From NCBI GenBank assembly GCA_944389525.1, contig CALXMR010000001.1, positions 97,698-161,697 of the forward strand: a stretch of DNA of 64,000 bases, in the 5' to 3' direction. This document shows, piece by piece, positions 46,486 through 56,211 of this stretch. Every line of letters starts with the position of its first letter. The stretch's first letter is position 1. Under the pieces are notes generated by a model, which saw nothing but the letters and a program-made list of their open reading frames with translations, was not told the DNA's origin and made no database searches. The position numbers were made by a program, and so were the translations under genes. The stretch comes from an uncultured Alphaproteobacteria bacterium (lineage in GTDB: Bacteria; Pseudomonadota; Alphaproteobacteria; Rs-D84).

Positions 46486-46933
46486 TGCCGACCCTTTTGA
46501 TTAATGCAGTGATGGGAAAATACAATGTTGTTGTCCATGCAAATAACCATATTGCACGCATCATATTTGAAACATTAAATTCAAACAACGCCAATAAAAA
46601 TGTTGCCAGTCCAAAAAAAACCGTAAACACATTCAGCGCATTTTTATCCAGTCGTGATAAATCGATAAAATTCTGGAATCCGTTGATTGCATAAAACAGG
46701 CAATATGCCGCAGTCCAGTAAAACAGTGTGTCAAACCGATAGTCTATCAGAAAACAAAAAATCACAGAAAATAGTGCAAACCACGGTACCGGCCGAACAA
46801 AAGAACAATAGAATATCGGAATTATTGCCAATATCCCGGCCGGATTCCAAAACGCCACCGACAAACGCCACAGAACAATGACGCAAATAAACGGGAATGC
46901 TGTTCGTAAAAAATCCAATACCTGTTTTTTCAT
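46475..46933 (-). CDS. mreD: rod shape-determining protein MreD
   Basis: A 152-residue membrane protein with five or six hydrophobic helices and few loops (FPFICVIVLWRLS, GILAIIPIFYCSFVR, WFALFSVIFCFLIDYRF, FTVFFGLATFLLALFEF, AIWLFAWTTTLYFPI). Sequence similarity is weak, as is usual for MreD, but size, topology and position between mreC and mrdA are convincing. It starts at the mreC stop (TAATG overlap). Confidence 0.85.
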   Translation of the reverse strand: MKKQVLDFLRTAFPFICVIVLWRLSVAFWNPAGILAIIPIFYCSFVRPVPWFALFSVIFCFLIDYRFDTLFYWTAAYCLFYAINGFQNFIDLSRLDKNALNVFTVFFGLATFLLALFEFNVSNMMRAIWLFAWTTTLYFPITALIKRVGNDR

Positions 46934-47757
46934 TATTCGTATTTATTGTCATCATTATTAAATTGTAAAACAATAACGCGTGACAGTGTCTGTGGTGTTC
47001 GCACATTAACATCTGTTTCATTTACAGTCTCGCCAACATAGATACCATTTGGCATAACCCCACTGATATTACTGGTGACCAGTTTTACCCCTGGGGATGG
47101 TTGAAATTCTGGGTCGCTAAAAAATCCCAATGTTGGTGTATCAGTACCATTACCCTGTATAAAACCATACACTTCGGACCCAGCGATTCTGACAGGTATG
47201 TTTATATCAGAATCTGTCAATGCGCGCACGCGTGAAAACCCGTGTGCCGTGTCAATTATAACCCCAACCAGCATTCCATCTGGTGCAACAACCGCCATAC
47301 CATCGGCCAACCCGTGTTGTTTACCCTTGTTTATGAAAAAAGTACTGTGATGAAATGCGGTATTATCGTACATAACATCGGCCACAATTGCCGTATTTGG
47401 CATATTTTGTACTATATCCAATTCACGCGATAATTTTTGGTTTTCCACCATTGCAATATCACACGCGTTTTTATCGCGCCGCGCCGCGTCCAATTCATGA
47501 CGCAGACGCGCATTTTCATCGCGCAAATCAGACAGTTCACGAATGTTTTCGGCCGCATTTCCAATGGCACGAATTGGCCATGTAATAACATCCCCGACCC
47601 AGTTCGCCACCGGCAACACAACATGCGCCAACCCGTTCATCAGTGCATAGTCGGGCTTTGCAATCATTATATATATAAATAAAATAGGCAGAACCGCGGC
47701 CGCGGCCGCAGATTTTATAATCGTCCATAATTTAGAAGATAACTTGGTCTGTCCCAT
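46933..47757 (-). CDS. mreC: rod shape-determining protein MreC
   Basis: A 274-residue bitopic protein: cytoplasmic start MGQTKLSSKLW, one membrane helix (AAAAAVLPILFIYIMIA), a coiled coil (LRDENARLRHELDAARRD) and two beta subdomains with IVADVMYDNTAFHHSTFFINKGKQHGLADGMAVVAPDGMLVG, the MreC signature. It scaffolds PBP2 and RodA to MreB filaments. The ATG at 47757 was chosen over 47793. mreB itself is 16 kb away at the right edge of the window, on the same strand. Confidence 0.93.
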   Translation of the reverse strand: MGQTKLSSKLWTIIKSAAAAAVLPILFIYIMIAKPDYALMNGLAHVVLPVANWVGDVITWPIRAIGNAAENIRELSDLRDENARLRHELDAARRDKNACDIAMVENQKLSRELDIVQNMPNTAIVADVMYDNTAFHHSTFFINKGKQHGLADGMAVVAPDGMLVGVIIDTAHGFSRVRALTDSDINIPVRIAGSEVYGFIQGNGTDTPTLGFFSDPEFQPSPGVKLVTSNISGVMPNGIYVGETVNETDVNVRTPQTLSRVIVLQFNNDDNKYE

Positions 47758-47895
47758 GGGAACCAGTTTAAACACTAAAATCCATATATTCAATAAAAAC
47801 TTGATTTTTCATTTAATTATGCCATAATACCGGCCGTACAACGAACCGAAATGGCCATGGCGTTGCCATCAGGTTATAAACAAAAAGGAATAAAA

Positions 47896-48099
47896 ATGCC
47901 AAAGTTAAAAACAAAATCGTACCTGAAAAAGCGTGCGTCCATGACGGCAACGGGTAAAATCCGTGTTGCCAGAAATGCCCACAAAAAATTGTTGCGTAAT
48001 AAATCAAAGCGCGCAAACAATGCGGGTTCAAAACCACAGTATTTGAACGATAACATGACGGGACAGGCGAAAATCTTGGCCCCATATGGATTGAAGTAA
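47896..48099 (+). CDS. rpmI: 50S ribosomal protein L35
   Basis: A 67-residue basic protein: MPKLKTKSYLKKRASMTATGKIR, NAHKKLLRNKSKRAN. This is the normal L35 length. The start is preceded by AAAAAGGAATAAAA. It forms the usual pair with rplT 12 nt downstream; infC is not upstream here. Confidence 0.95.
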   Translation: MPKLKTKSYLKKRASMTATGKIRVARNAHKKLLRNKSKRANNAGSKPQYLNDNMTGQAKILAPYGLK

Positions 48100-48111
48100 A
48101 GGGGGCAAATT

Positions 48112-48480
48112 ATGGCAAGGGTAAAACGCGGAACAACCGTAAAGCAAAAACATAACAAGATTTTGGCGCGTGCCAAGGGGTATCTGGGACGTCACCATTC
48201 TACATATCGCGCTGCGCGTGAAAAAACAGAAAAGGCGGGTCAATACGCATATCGCGATCGCCGCGTGAAAAAACGCGAATTTCGTGGGTTGTGGATTGTC
48301 CGTATCAATGCCGCTGTGCGTAATAATGGCATGACATACAGCCAGTTTATGAACGGTCTGAAACGGGCCGGTGTTGCCCTGGACCGCAAGGTTTTGGCCG
48401 AAATGGCGTATGCGGGTGACGCAAACTTTGTAAAATTGGTTGAAACAGCAAAACGATTTACTGCCACCGATGCTAAATAA
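48112..48480 (+). CDS. rplT: 50S ribosomal protein L20
   Basis: A 122-residue basic protein with the L20 start [23 protein letters not shown] and the [24 protein letters not shown] region. It is an assembly-initiating protein of the large subunit and in many bacteria represses its own operon. A terminator separates it from pheS. Confidence 0.97.
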   Translation: MARVKRGTTVKQKHNKILARAKGYLGRHHSTYRAAREKTEKAGQYAYRDRRVKKREFRGLWIVRINAAVRNNGMTYSQFMNGLKRAGVALDRKVLAEMAYAGDANFVKLVETAKRFTATDAK

Positions 48481-48514
48481 GGCCTTGGCGGTGGGTATTT
48501 TATTTTGTATTATA

Positions 48515-48541
48515 AAAGCCGTCTTTGACGGCTTTTTTGTT
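48515..48541 (+). terminator. terminator/attenuator between rplT and pheS
   Basis: AAAAGCCGTC/GACGGCTTTT hairpin with a TTT loop and TTTTTTGTTTT tail, ending 20 nt before the pheS start. Such proximity would suit attenuation of pheST, but I find no Phe-rich leader peptide. Confidence 0.75.
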
Positions 48542-48560
48542 TTAATACGGGGATATCGTT

Positions 48561-49508
48561 ATGCAAGAACAAATAAAAAATATAAAAACACTTGAAGAAT
48601 TACAGGCATTGTATACGGCGACATTTGGTAAAAACGGTACAATGACCGCAAAATTAAAAAATATGAAAAATCTGGATAATGATGCGCGTGCAAAGTTAAA
48701 TCGTGAAAATGCGGCGCTGCGTGAATTATTCAAATTGCGCCAGACGGAATTGGAAAACGCGGCAATGCATGCGGCATTGGCGGCCCAGCGGTTGGACCCA
48801 TCGCTGGATATATTGCCTGAAAATCGCGGCACATTACATCCATTGACCCAGGCTTTGTCTGATATATCCGCGATACTGGAATCATTTGGATATGAAATGT
48901 GGACCGGGCCAGAGGTTGAAGATGACTGGCATAACTTTACCGCATTAAACACACCCGAATATCACCCTGCCCGCGATATGCAGGATACATTTTTCCTGGG
49001 CAATGGGAATGTCATGCGTACACAAACATCTGCGATACAGATACGCAGCATGGATAAAATTGGCGCGCCGATAAAAATGTTCGGCATTGGTGCCACATAT
49101 CGCAAGGAAATGGATGCCACACACAGCCCCATGTTCCATCAAATCGAAGGATTGTATATCGACACCGATATAACGATGTCTGATTTAATTGCGGATGTGC
49201 GTGAATTTTTAAAGCGATTCTTTGAAATGGACGATGTTGAACTGCGCGTGCGTCCATCGTACTTTCCATTTACTGAACCCAGCATTGAGATCGATATGAA
49301 ATGGCATGGTGACCAGTGGCTGGAAATCATGGGTGCGGGCATGGTTCATCCGAATGTTCTGCGCAATTGTAATATTGATGCTGATAAATACCAGGGCTTT
49401 GCATTTGGATTTGGCTGGGACAGATTGGCGATGTTAAAATATGGTTTAAACGATATACGCCAGTTTTATGATGGTGATGTGCGCTGGCTGCGGGAAACAG
49501 GCTTTTAA
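48561..49508 (+). CDS. pheS: phenylalanyl-tRNA synthetase alpha subunit
   Basis: A 315-residue class II synthetase subunit. A short N-terminal coiled coil (about 1-80) is followed by the catalytic core with LHPLTQALSDI (motif 1 region), GATYRKEMDATHSPMFHQIEGLYID (motif 2) and GFAFGFGWDRLAMLKYG (motif 3) near 285-301. It is 20-30 residues shorter at the N-terminus than many homologues. Paired with pheT 15 nt downstream. Confidence 0.97.
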   Translation: MQEQIKNIKTLEELQALYTATFGKNGTMTAKLKNMKNLDNDARAKLNRENAALRELFKLRQTELENAAMHAALAAQRLDPSLDILPENRGTLHPLTQALSDISAILESFGYEMWTGPEVEDDWHNFTALNTPEYHPARDMQDTFFLGNGNVMRTQTSAIQIRSMDKIGAPIKMFGIGATYRKEMDATHSPMFHQIEGLYIDTDITMSDLIADVREFLKRFFEMDDVELRVRPSYFPFTEPSIEIDMKWHGDQWLEIMGAGMVHPNVLRNCNIDADKYQGFAFGFGWDRLAMLKYGLNDIRQFYDGDVRWLRETGF

Positions 49509-49523
49509 TTATGGGGGCAAGAA

Positions 49524-51827
49524 ATGAAATGGACATATGATTGGTTAACAGACTATTTAAAAACAGATTTGTCGCCCGAACAAATTGCAGATATACTGAC
49601 CCGCACCGGACTGGAGGTCGAAGACCTGGTCACACCAATTGCACCAATTGCGGCAAAAATTATAGAGTGCAACAAACTGGACGGCAGCGATCATCTGCAT
49701 ATACTGATGGTGGACGATGGTACCAAAACCCTGCGCCAGGTGGTATGTGGTGCGCCAAACGCGCGCGTGGGGTTGGTGTCTGCACTGGCATTGCCGGGGT
49801 GTGTAATTGATGGGCATGAAATAAAATCCGGTAAATTACGCGGCGTTATGTCAAATGGCATGATGTGCAGTGCGCGTGAACTGGGTATCGGCGATGATCA
49901 CAGTGGTATTATCGAATTACCCGCTGATACAAAAATTGGCATCCCGGTAATAAAATCTGAAATTGTTTTTGATGCCGGTATTACGCCAAACCGTCCAGAC
50001 TATTTGTCTGTACGCGGCATTGCGCGTGACCTGGCGGCATGCGGGGCGGGGGAATATATCGCGCCGCACGATGATACATTAGCGCCAGTCAAATCATCGC
50101 GCGCGGTGAACATAAAAACAGATAAATGCCCGGTATATCAGTTTTGCGAAATTCACGGCATAAAAATCGCACAAAGTGCTGATACGGTAAAATCGCGCCT
50201 GGGGGCAATTGGCATTAATCCAAAGAATGCCCCGGTGGATACGACAAACTATATCTGTTACGACATGGGTCAGCCAATGCATTGCTTTGATGCAGACGAA
50301 ATACACGGCAATATTACCGTACGCATGGCGCAAAATGGTGAAAAATTCACCGACCTGTTTGGAAACGAACATACTTTGTGCGATACAGATATGATAATCG
50401 CCGATGATGCGGGTGCGCTGGCGTTGGCGGGTGTTATTGGTGGTGCGCGTGGCATGACAACCGATAAAACAGAAAACATTATACTGGAAAGTGCATATTT
50501 TAACCCGGTATCTGTCCGCAAAACGGCAAAAAGATTGGGTATATCGACTGATTCATCATACAGATATGAACGCGGCATTGACCCGACCATAACCGGTATT
50601 GCATTGGCACGCGCGGCGCATATGATAATGGACGCGTGTGGCGGCGAAATTGTGGGTACTGGCATTGGCGGAAAAATCCCAAATGAAAATCGTAAAATTA
50701 AATATTCACCAGATTTGTTCATGCGCAAGACAGGTATCGATATGCCGGCGGACAAACAGCGCGAAATATTAAAAAATCTGGGATTTGAAGTATCAGAAAC
50801 GGGTGCAACATGGACAATTACGCCACGTCCGGCGCGTGTTGATATTGAAATTCCGGAAAATATTGTTTCTGAATTAATTCGAATTTATGGATACGATAAT
50901 GTTATAGATGCCGCGCATCATCGCCCTAGTGATGCCGCAAAGCACCGTGATTATTATATCGGAATAAAACGCGAATTGGCATCCCGTGGCTTGAACGAGG
51001 CAAAATCATTCGGCTTTGGTAATTCCGCAGTCGAAGAATTATTGTCTGATGCGCCAATTGTAAAAATTGCAAACCCAATTACCAAAGATATGGATACGGC
51101 GCGCAACAGTTTGCTGGGCAATATTTTGGGTTTTGTTGCTGAAAATGAACATCGCGGATATCCGGATTTAAATATCTTTGAATTGGGTACCGTGTTTGAT
51201 GGTGACATGCCGAACCAACAACATACGCAAATATGTATCGTGCGTACAGGAAATACCGCGCCGCGCCACTGGACACATCGCAACCGCGCGCGCGATATTT
51301 ATGATGTCAAGGCGGATATAATCGCATTAATGCACGGTCAAAAATTCACGGTATGTACAGAAAATCCGCCACATTGGGCGCATCCATTCAGATATGGTGC
51401 GGTGATGCAGGGCAAAAAAAAGATTGCAGAATTTGGTGAATTATCGCCAATCGTGGCGCGTGCGCTGAAAATCAAGACGCGTACAAACATCGCAATAATT
51501 GAAAATGCAGACGCACTGCCAACCGCACGCCGACCGCATGAACCGAAACTGTCTGAATTTCAACCAATAACGCGTGATTTTGCGTTTGTGGTTGATTGTG
51601 ACACGTCGGCGGAAAAACTGACTGGCACGGCGATGGCATCAGACGGGCGCATTACAGATGTGGTCATATTTGATGCATTTGAATTGCCAGATGGCAAAAA
51701 ATCAATCGCATTCACAATCACAATCACCCCGACAGAAAATATGTCGGACAATGATTTACAGAAAATCCAAGACGCGGTCATCACGAATGTTGAACGCAAA
51801 TGTAATGCCCAAATTCGTGACAAATGA
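49524..51827 (+). CDS. pheT: phenylalanyl-tRNA synthetase beta subunit
   Basis: A 767-residue subunit. N-terminal start MKWTYDWLTDYLKTDLSPEQIADILTRTGLEVED, EMAP-type tRNA-binding domain (about 39-150 with VVCGAPNARVG), B3/B4 editing domain (NRPDYLSVRGIARDLAA and ESAYFNPVSVRKTAKRLGISTDSSYRYERGIDP), B5 and the C-terminal FDX-ACB anticodon domain (FQPITRDFAFVVD). All domains are present; length is slightly below average. Confidence 0.97.
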   Translation: MKWTYDWLTDYLKTDLSPEQIADILTRTGLEVEDLVTPIAPIAAKIIECNKLDGSDHLHILMVDDGTKTLRQVVCGAPNARVGLVSALALPGCVIDGHEIKSGKLRGVMSNGMMCSARELGIGDDHSGIIELPADTKIGIPVIKSEIVFDAGITPNRPDYLSVRGIARDLAACGAGEYIAPHDDTLAPVKSSRAVNIKTDKCPVYQFCEIHGIKIAQSADTVKSRLGAIGINPKNAPVDTTNYICYDMGQPMHCFDADEIHGNITVRMAQNGEKFTDLFGNEHTLCDTDMIIADDAGALALAGVIGGARGMTTDKTENIILESAYFNPVSVRKTAKRLGISTDSSYRYERGIDPTITGIALARAAHMIMDACGGEIVGTGIGGKIPNENRKIKYSPDLFMRKTGIDMPADKQREILKNLGFEVSETGATWTITPRPARVDIEIPENIVSELIRIYGYDNVIDAAHHRPSDAAKHRDYYIGIKRELASRGLNEAKSFGFGNSAVEELLSDAPIVKIANPITKDMDTARNSLLGNILGFVAENEHRGYPDLNIFELGTVFDGDMPNQQHTQICIVRTGNTAPRHWTHRNRARDIYDVKADIIALMHGQKFTVCTENPPHWAHPFRYGAVMQGKKKIAEFGELSPIVARALKIKTRTNIAIIENADALPTARRPHEPKLSEFQPITRDFAFVVDCDTSAEKLTGTAMASDGRITDVVIFDAFELPDGKKSIAFTITITPTENMSDNDLQKIQDAVITNVERKCNAQIRDK

Positions 51828-51863
51828 TGTAAAAAAATAACCCCGTGAAAACGGGGGAATAAA

Positions 51864-51947
51864 ATGACATTTAAAACAAAACAAAGATTTGTATTTGTAA
51901 TAATGGTTGTGGCAATATTGATATGTGGATACATGATTGCCATGTAA
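51864..51947 (+). CDS. 27-aa single-pass membrane peptide
   Basis: A short frame after pheT: MTFKTKQRF followed by a hydrophobic helix (VFVIMVVAILICGYMIAM). Its ribosome site GGGGGAA is part of the hairpin CCCCGTGAAAACGGGG (51841-51856), so translation could be structure-controlled. The hydrophobic helix and good start spacing support expression, but there is no homology evidence. Confidence 0.4.
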   Translation: MTFKTKQRFVFVIMVVAILICGYMIAM

Positions 51948-51954
51948 AAAACAT

Positions 51955-51986
51955 CAAAAAACACCGGTAAAGGCCGGCGTTTTTTG
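51955..51986. terminator. terminator-like hairpin
   Basis: AAAAAACACCGG/CCGGCGTTTTTT imperfect hairpin downstream of the 27-aa ORF. Confidence 0.6.
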
Positions 51987-52016
51987 ATAAATTATGTTTG
52001 TTGTGGAAAAATAATA

Positions 52017-52049
52017 AAAAATGCCGGCATTTACCGGCCTTTTTTATAC
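52017..52049. terminator. terminator of nth (GCCGGC family)
   Basis: AAAAATGCCGGCATTTACCG then GCCTTTTTT; the same family member as at 39649 and 57371. It overlaps the nth stop codon region. Confidence 0.8.
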
Positions 52050-52706
52050 TATTTTTGCACCTGCCCTGCACCATCGCGCCACCGGACATTCGCCGCATTT
52101 TGGGCGCACGGCCCGACAAATATATCGCCCATGCAAAACCATAACATGATTAACAATTGGATGATATTTTTTTGGAATAAGTTTTAGCAGTTTTTCTTCG
52201 ACCTTTTCCGGGGTATTTTCATCCGCCCCAACCCAACCATATCGATGTGCATTGCGAAAAACATGCGTATCCACGCCGATATTTGGTGCACCCCACAAAA
52301 CATTCATAATAACATTGGCTGTTTTTTGACCGATGCCGGGTAATTTCATCAGTGCATCACGATTGTGATATTTTTTCGGGAATTTATAATTATCATCCGC
52401 CCCGTCCGCATCATGCGCCAATTCCGCCGCCAAGCCCATGATACTTTTCGCCTTGTTATTAAAGAAAGACAACACGCGAATATGTTCCTTTAACCCGTCT
52501 ATCCCCAACGCCAACATTTTTGCCGGTGATGGCGCGATGCGGAATAATTCTGGTGTAACCTCGTTCACTTTTTTATCAGTTGCCTGGGCGGATAAAATAA
52601 CCGCGACCGCAAAAGTAAATTCGTTTACCGAATACAGTTCCGACCGAATATTCATATCAATTACGGTCGGAACATGCGTGAAATATATTTCTGGTGTCAG
52701 CGTCAT
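52044..52706 (-). CDS. nth: endonuclease III
   Basis: A 220-residue bifunctional DNA glycosylase/AP lyase for oxidised pyrimidines. HhH motif LMKLPGIGQKTANVIMN carries the catalytic Lys, GVDTHVFRNAHRYGW the catalytic Asp, and the 4Fe-4S cluster C-x6-C-x2-C-x5-C is present at the C-terminus (CRAVRPKCGECPVARWC). Length normal. Confidence 0.97.
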   Translation of the reverse strand: MTLTPEIYFTHVPTVIDMNIRSELYSVNEFTFAVAVILSAQATDKKVNEVTPELFRIAPSPAKMLALGIDGLKEHIRVLSFFNNKAKSIMGLAAELAHDADGADDNYKFPKKYHNRDALMKLPGIGQKTANVIMNVLWGAPNIGVDTHVFRNAHRYGWVGADENTPEKVEEKLLKLIPKKYHPIVNHVMVLHGRYICRAVRPKCGECPVARWCRAGAKIV

Positions 52707-52712
52707 GTTAAA

Positions 52713-53096
52713 TTATTCGGCGAATGCAAAGTTTGCCAATCTGCCTTCGCATAATTTCTGGCAATCGCTGTTACACAGGTTGCGTACACCATCCATGGTG
52801 TTTGCGGTAAATTCGACCGTATCAACCCATATGTTTTTGTGTGTTGCGTCCGATGCAAAGCACATACAGCGCGCCGTATATGATTCTGACCGTTTTGTTT
52901 CATCGCGAACAACGGTGCCGTTTACGCTTTCATAATTTGATGCAAAACTTTTTGCGACACCAATCCCCGCGCACTGCGATGTGATTTTGATTTCGTGCGC
53001 ATCCGCATCCAGTGTGCCGATATAAAACCCCGCCCCGAATATCAACAGCGCGCCAACTATTCCCAAAATCCAATGCAATGATTTGTGCATGTGCAT
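52713..53096 (-). CDS. membrane-anchored hypothetical protein
   Basis: A 127-residue protein with a His-containing start (MHMHKSLHW), one membrane helix (ILGIVGALLIFGAGFYIGTL) and an external domain with several Cys (SQCAG, ARCMCFAS, NLCNSDCQKLCEG) that may be disulfide bonded. Not recognised. It lies between ileS and nth on the same strand with short gaps. Confidence 0.6.
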   Translation of the reverse strand: MHMHKSLHWILGIVGALLIFGAGFYIGTLDADAHEIKITSQCAGIGVAKSFASNYESVNGTVVRDETKRSESYTARCMCFASDATHKNIWVDTVEFTANTMDGVRNLCNSDCQKLCEGRLANFAFAE

Positions 53097-53114
53097 GTTT
53101 TTCTCCTTTTTTTC

Positions 53115-56100
53115 TTATACTCGTTCAACAGATATCGATAAATTATACCCTTCGATTTCTGTATTATACACCCCCGCATCACTTTGCGACATATTTTTTA
53201 TCAGCGCGTCACGCATGATGCGCGCACGATGTTGTTCAATTGCATTGGCCAGTGCCGGGTCTGCGCTGTATTCCAGGTTAATTCTGTCAGACACATCCAG
53301 ACCGGCGACTTTCCGTGAATCTTGGATAAAGCGCAACGCATCGTTTGCCAATCCTTCGGCGGCCAGTTCTGAATTTATTTCTGTGTCCAGAACGACCACT
53401 GCCGTATTATCTGGCAATGCCGCGCCCGTCACCCCATCGCGCACAGTCAGGCGATTTTCAAATTCATCAGAATTTAATTCATACGCGTCAACATATAACT
53501 TACCATCGCGAATTTCGTAATTACCCTGCTTTACCGCGGGAATAATCTGCTTTAATGCGCCACCCAGACGCGCCCCAATTTTTGGCGTAATCAGGTATAC
53601 AAACGCGTCCGCCACCGTGTTGACATTATCGGTGAATTCAATTTGCTTTACATTTAATTCATCACGAATAATATCGCCATATTCTGATAAATCCGCCCCA
53701 GCCACGGTCAATTTATTTAATGGCAGTCGGTTACGCAGTTTATATTGTTCGCGTAATTGTTTTCCAACAGATACAACCATTTGTACGCGCCGCATATCAT
53801 CAACAATTTTTTTATCGTAATCTGTGGCATCTGGGAAAGATTGTAAATGCACGCTTTCCGCGCCTGTTAAATTGCGATAGATATAATCAGAAATAAACGG
53901 TGCAAATGGCGCCATTGCGCGACACAGTGTGGTCAACACCGTATACAATGTATCAAATGCCCCCTGGTCTTCGTCCCAAAATCTCTCGCGACTGCGGCGA
54001 ATGTACCAGTTATTCAGCACATCCAAAAATCGCACAAATTCTTTGACCGCGACATCAGGCTTGTATTCATCCAGTGCCGCCCCAACAACCGAAATCAGTG
54101 CGTTTAATTCGGCGATGATATATTTATCCAACGCGCCATCTGGGGTTGCGTTTTCGTGCGCCGTTATGTTGCCTGCATTGGCATACAGCGTAAAGAAATG
54201 ATACGCGTTCCACAGTGGGGTTAATATAGTTTTTGTCGATTCTGCAAATACCTTGCCTTCCTTGTCAACGGGGACAGGCTCTGCCTTCATAAAATTTGAC
54301 CCCAGTATAAACAGACGAATTGCATCTGCGCCGAATTGTTCAATTTGTTCTTCGGGATTAACAAAATTTTTCAGTGATTTAGAAAATTTCTTTTTATTTT
54401 CATCAACCACCATGCCGTTCGCAGACACTGTTTTAAATGCCGGGCTGTCGAATAACGCTGTTGCCAAAACCATCAGCGAATAAAACCAACCGCGTGTTTG
54501 ATCTTGGCCCTCTATGATATAATCTGCCGGGAAAGAGGCATTAAATTTGTCTGCGTTTTCAAACGGATAATGCAGTGATGCCCACGGCATAGACCCTGAT
54601 TCCACCCAACAGTCCAAAACATCGGGGATACGCGTCCATCCGTCTTTGGTTAATTTATCCAATGTTGGCCGATGCAGGTCATCGATTTTCACGCCAAAGA
54701 ATTCTTCGATTTCGGCAATTGAACCAAATACCTTATATTCGCCGTCCTTTTCCCAAATGGGCAACGGTGTCCCCCAAAAACGATTTCTGGAAATTGACCA
54801 CGGACGCGCGCCTTCGATCCATGTGCGGAACCGTTCACCAGCGGATGTCCAATTAACTTTTTTATTATTTTCAATTAATTTTTCGCGGATTTTTGGCACA
54901 TCGATATACCAAGAATCAGTCGCGCGATAAATTAACTTTTCCTTGCTGCGGTCACTGTATGGATAAGAATGCTTGTATTGTTCTTTTTTTACCAAATGCC
55001 CATTATCGCGCAAGAATTGTATAATCTTTGGGTTGGCCGCAAATATATTTTCGCCGGCCCAATCACGCACTGTTTCATCAAAGTTTCCATAATTATCAAC
55101 ATTTAATAAAACTGGGAATTTTTGGTTAATATTTTTTGCCGCCCAAAAGTCTTCGGCACCATAGGCCGGCGCAATATGCACAATACCGGTACCGTCACTG
55201 TCTGATACATAGTCTGCGGGGATTACCTGGTATAACAAATCAGATACGCCTGTATAATAATCAAACAATGGCGTATACTTTTTCCCGACCAGTTCGTTCC
55301 CCATCAGTTCGCCAATTTTTTCGCATGTGCTGAATTGCTTTTCATATGCAGACAGTCTGGATTCAGCGATGATATACACAGCGCCATCACTGTCACGCAT
55401 ACGCAGATATTTCATGCCTGGATTTACCGCAAGTGCCGAATTCGCCGGCAGTGTCCACGGCGTGGTTGTCCATGCTAATACGCGTTCGCCAGTTTCTAAT
55501 TCGAACCAAACGGTAATTGCATCATCAACAACATCGCGATAATCCTGGGACGCTTCGGAATTAGAAATAACCGTACCATTTACCCAGTCAAATGGGTTTA
55601 CGCTGTAATCCTTGTATAACAGACCACGATCATATAATGTTTTTAGTGTCCACAGCATGGATTCCATATAGTTTTTATCCATGGTTTTATAACCATATCC
55701 ATCACCCACATCGACCCAGCGCCCAATGCGTTCGATAAAGCGTTCCCATTCGTGCGTATATGTCAAAACATCGCACCGGCACATATCGCAAAATGCATCA
55801 ATACCCTGTTGTGCAACGATATCTTTGGCTTGTTTCCCCTGCTTTTTTTCAACGGAATTTTCGGCGGGCAAACCATGACAGTCCCAACCCAGTTCGCGCA
55901 CAACATGACGCCCACGCATAGTCTGATAACGCCCCACCATATCCTTGACGGCGGACACGCCCAGATGTCCCCAGTGTGGCAGACCATTTCCAAACGGGGG
56001 ACCATCATAGAACGAAAACGGATGTCCCATTTTTGTTTTATTTAATGATTTATGAAATGTATTATCATTGCGCCAGAATGCCAGCACTTCATGTTCCAAC

Positions 56101-56141
56101 GCCGGGAAATCTGCCTTGGGTTCTGTTTTTTTGTATGCCAT
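53115..56141 (-). CDS. ileS: isoleucyl-tRNA synthetase, eukaryote-like (IleRS2) type
   Basis: A 1008-residue class I synthetase. The N-terminus (FPALEHEVLAFWRND, FSFYDGPPFGNGLPHWGHL with HWGH as the HIGH box) and KKFSKSLKN for KMSKS match the IleRS2 group, which resembles eukaryotic cytosolic enzymes and is generally less sensitive to mupirocin (family knowledge). An editing domain (AWTTTPWTLPANSALAV) is present, and the C-terminus lacks a zinc finger. The start at 56141 follows AAGGAGC; longer frames run into the attenuator. Transcription appears to be controlled by a leader peptide and terminator (56159-56244). Confidence 0.96.
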   Translation of the reverse strand: MAYKKTEPKADFPALEHEVLAFWRNDNTFHKSLNKTKMGHPFSFYDGPPFGNGLPHWGHLGVSAVKDMVGRYQTMRGRHVVRELGWDCHGLPAENSVEKKQGKQAKDIVAQQGIDAFCDMCRCDVLTYTHEWERFIERIGRWVDVGDGYGYKTMDKNYMESMLWTLKTLYDRGLLYKDYSVNPFDWVNGTVISNSEASQDYRDVVDDAITVWFELETGERVLAWTTTPWTLPANSALAVNPGMKYLRMRDSDGAVYIIAESRLSAYEKQFSTCEKIGELMGNELVGKKYTPLFDYYTGVSDLLYQVIPADYVSDSDGTGIVHIAPAYGAEDFWAAKNINQKFPVLLNVDNYGNFDETVRDWAGENIFAANPKIIQFLRDNGHLVKKEQYKHSYPYSDRSKEKLIYRATDSWYIDVPKIREKLIENNKKVNWTSAGERFRTWIEGARPWSISRNRFWGTPLPIWEKDGEYKVFGSIAEIEEFFGVKIDDLHRPTLDKLTKDGWTRIPDVLDCWVESGSMPWASLHYPFENADKFNASFPADYIIEGQDQTRGWFYSLMVLATALFDSPAFKTVSANGMVVDENKKKFSKSLKNFVNPEEQIEQFGADAIRLFILGSNFMKAEPVPVDKEGKVFAESTKTILTPLWNAYHFFTLYANAGNITAHENATPDGALDKYIIAELNALISVVGAALDEYKPDVAVKEFVRFLDVLNNWYIRRSRERFWDEDQGAFDTLYTVLTTLCRAMAPFAPFISDYIYRNLTGAESVHLQSFPDATDYDKKIVDDMRRVQMVVSVGKQLREQYKLRNRLPLNKLTVAGADLSEYGDIIRDELNVKQIEFTDNVNTVADAFVYLITPKIGARLGGALKQIIPAVKQGNYEIRDGKLYVDAYELNSDEFENRLTVRDGVTGAALPDNTAVVVLDTEINSELAAEGLANDALRFIQDSRKVAGLDVSDRINLEYSADPALANAIEQHRARIMRDALIKNMSQSDAGVYNTEIEGYNLSISVERV

Positions 56142-56158
56142 GGTTTTATGCTCCTTAT

Positions 56159-56204
56159 AAAAAACGGGCGCCCATGCGCCCCAGCCACATGCCAAAGGCG
56201 CATG
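56159..56204 (-). promoter_or_regulatory. ileS attenuator: terminator and antiterminator
   Basis: Terminator: GGGCGC (56176-56181), AUGG loop, GCGCCC (56166-56171), G, then UUUUUU, ending 17 nt before the ileS start. Antiterminator: CAUGCGCC (56197-56204) pairs perfectly with GGCGCAUG (56173-56180), excluding the terminator. A third helix ACAUGC/GCAUGU (56200-56205 with 56187-56192) could sequester the antiterminator strand. A ribosome stalled on the Ile codons of the leader leaves the antiterminator strand free; one at the stop codon would cover it. Confidence 0.8.
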
Positions 56205-56211
56205 TACGGGA

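Noticed and set aside
48481-48560. Phe leader peptide for pheST attenuation
   Set aside because: A terminator lies before pheS, but the only frame with several Phe codons starts at GTG and takes those codons from the terminator itself; no convincing leader.
52044-52706. nth as a duplicate of the HhH-GPD gene at 20049
   Set aside because: nth has the FeS cluster and catalytic Lys; the other lacks both, so they are distinct families.
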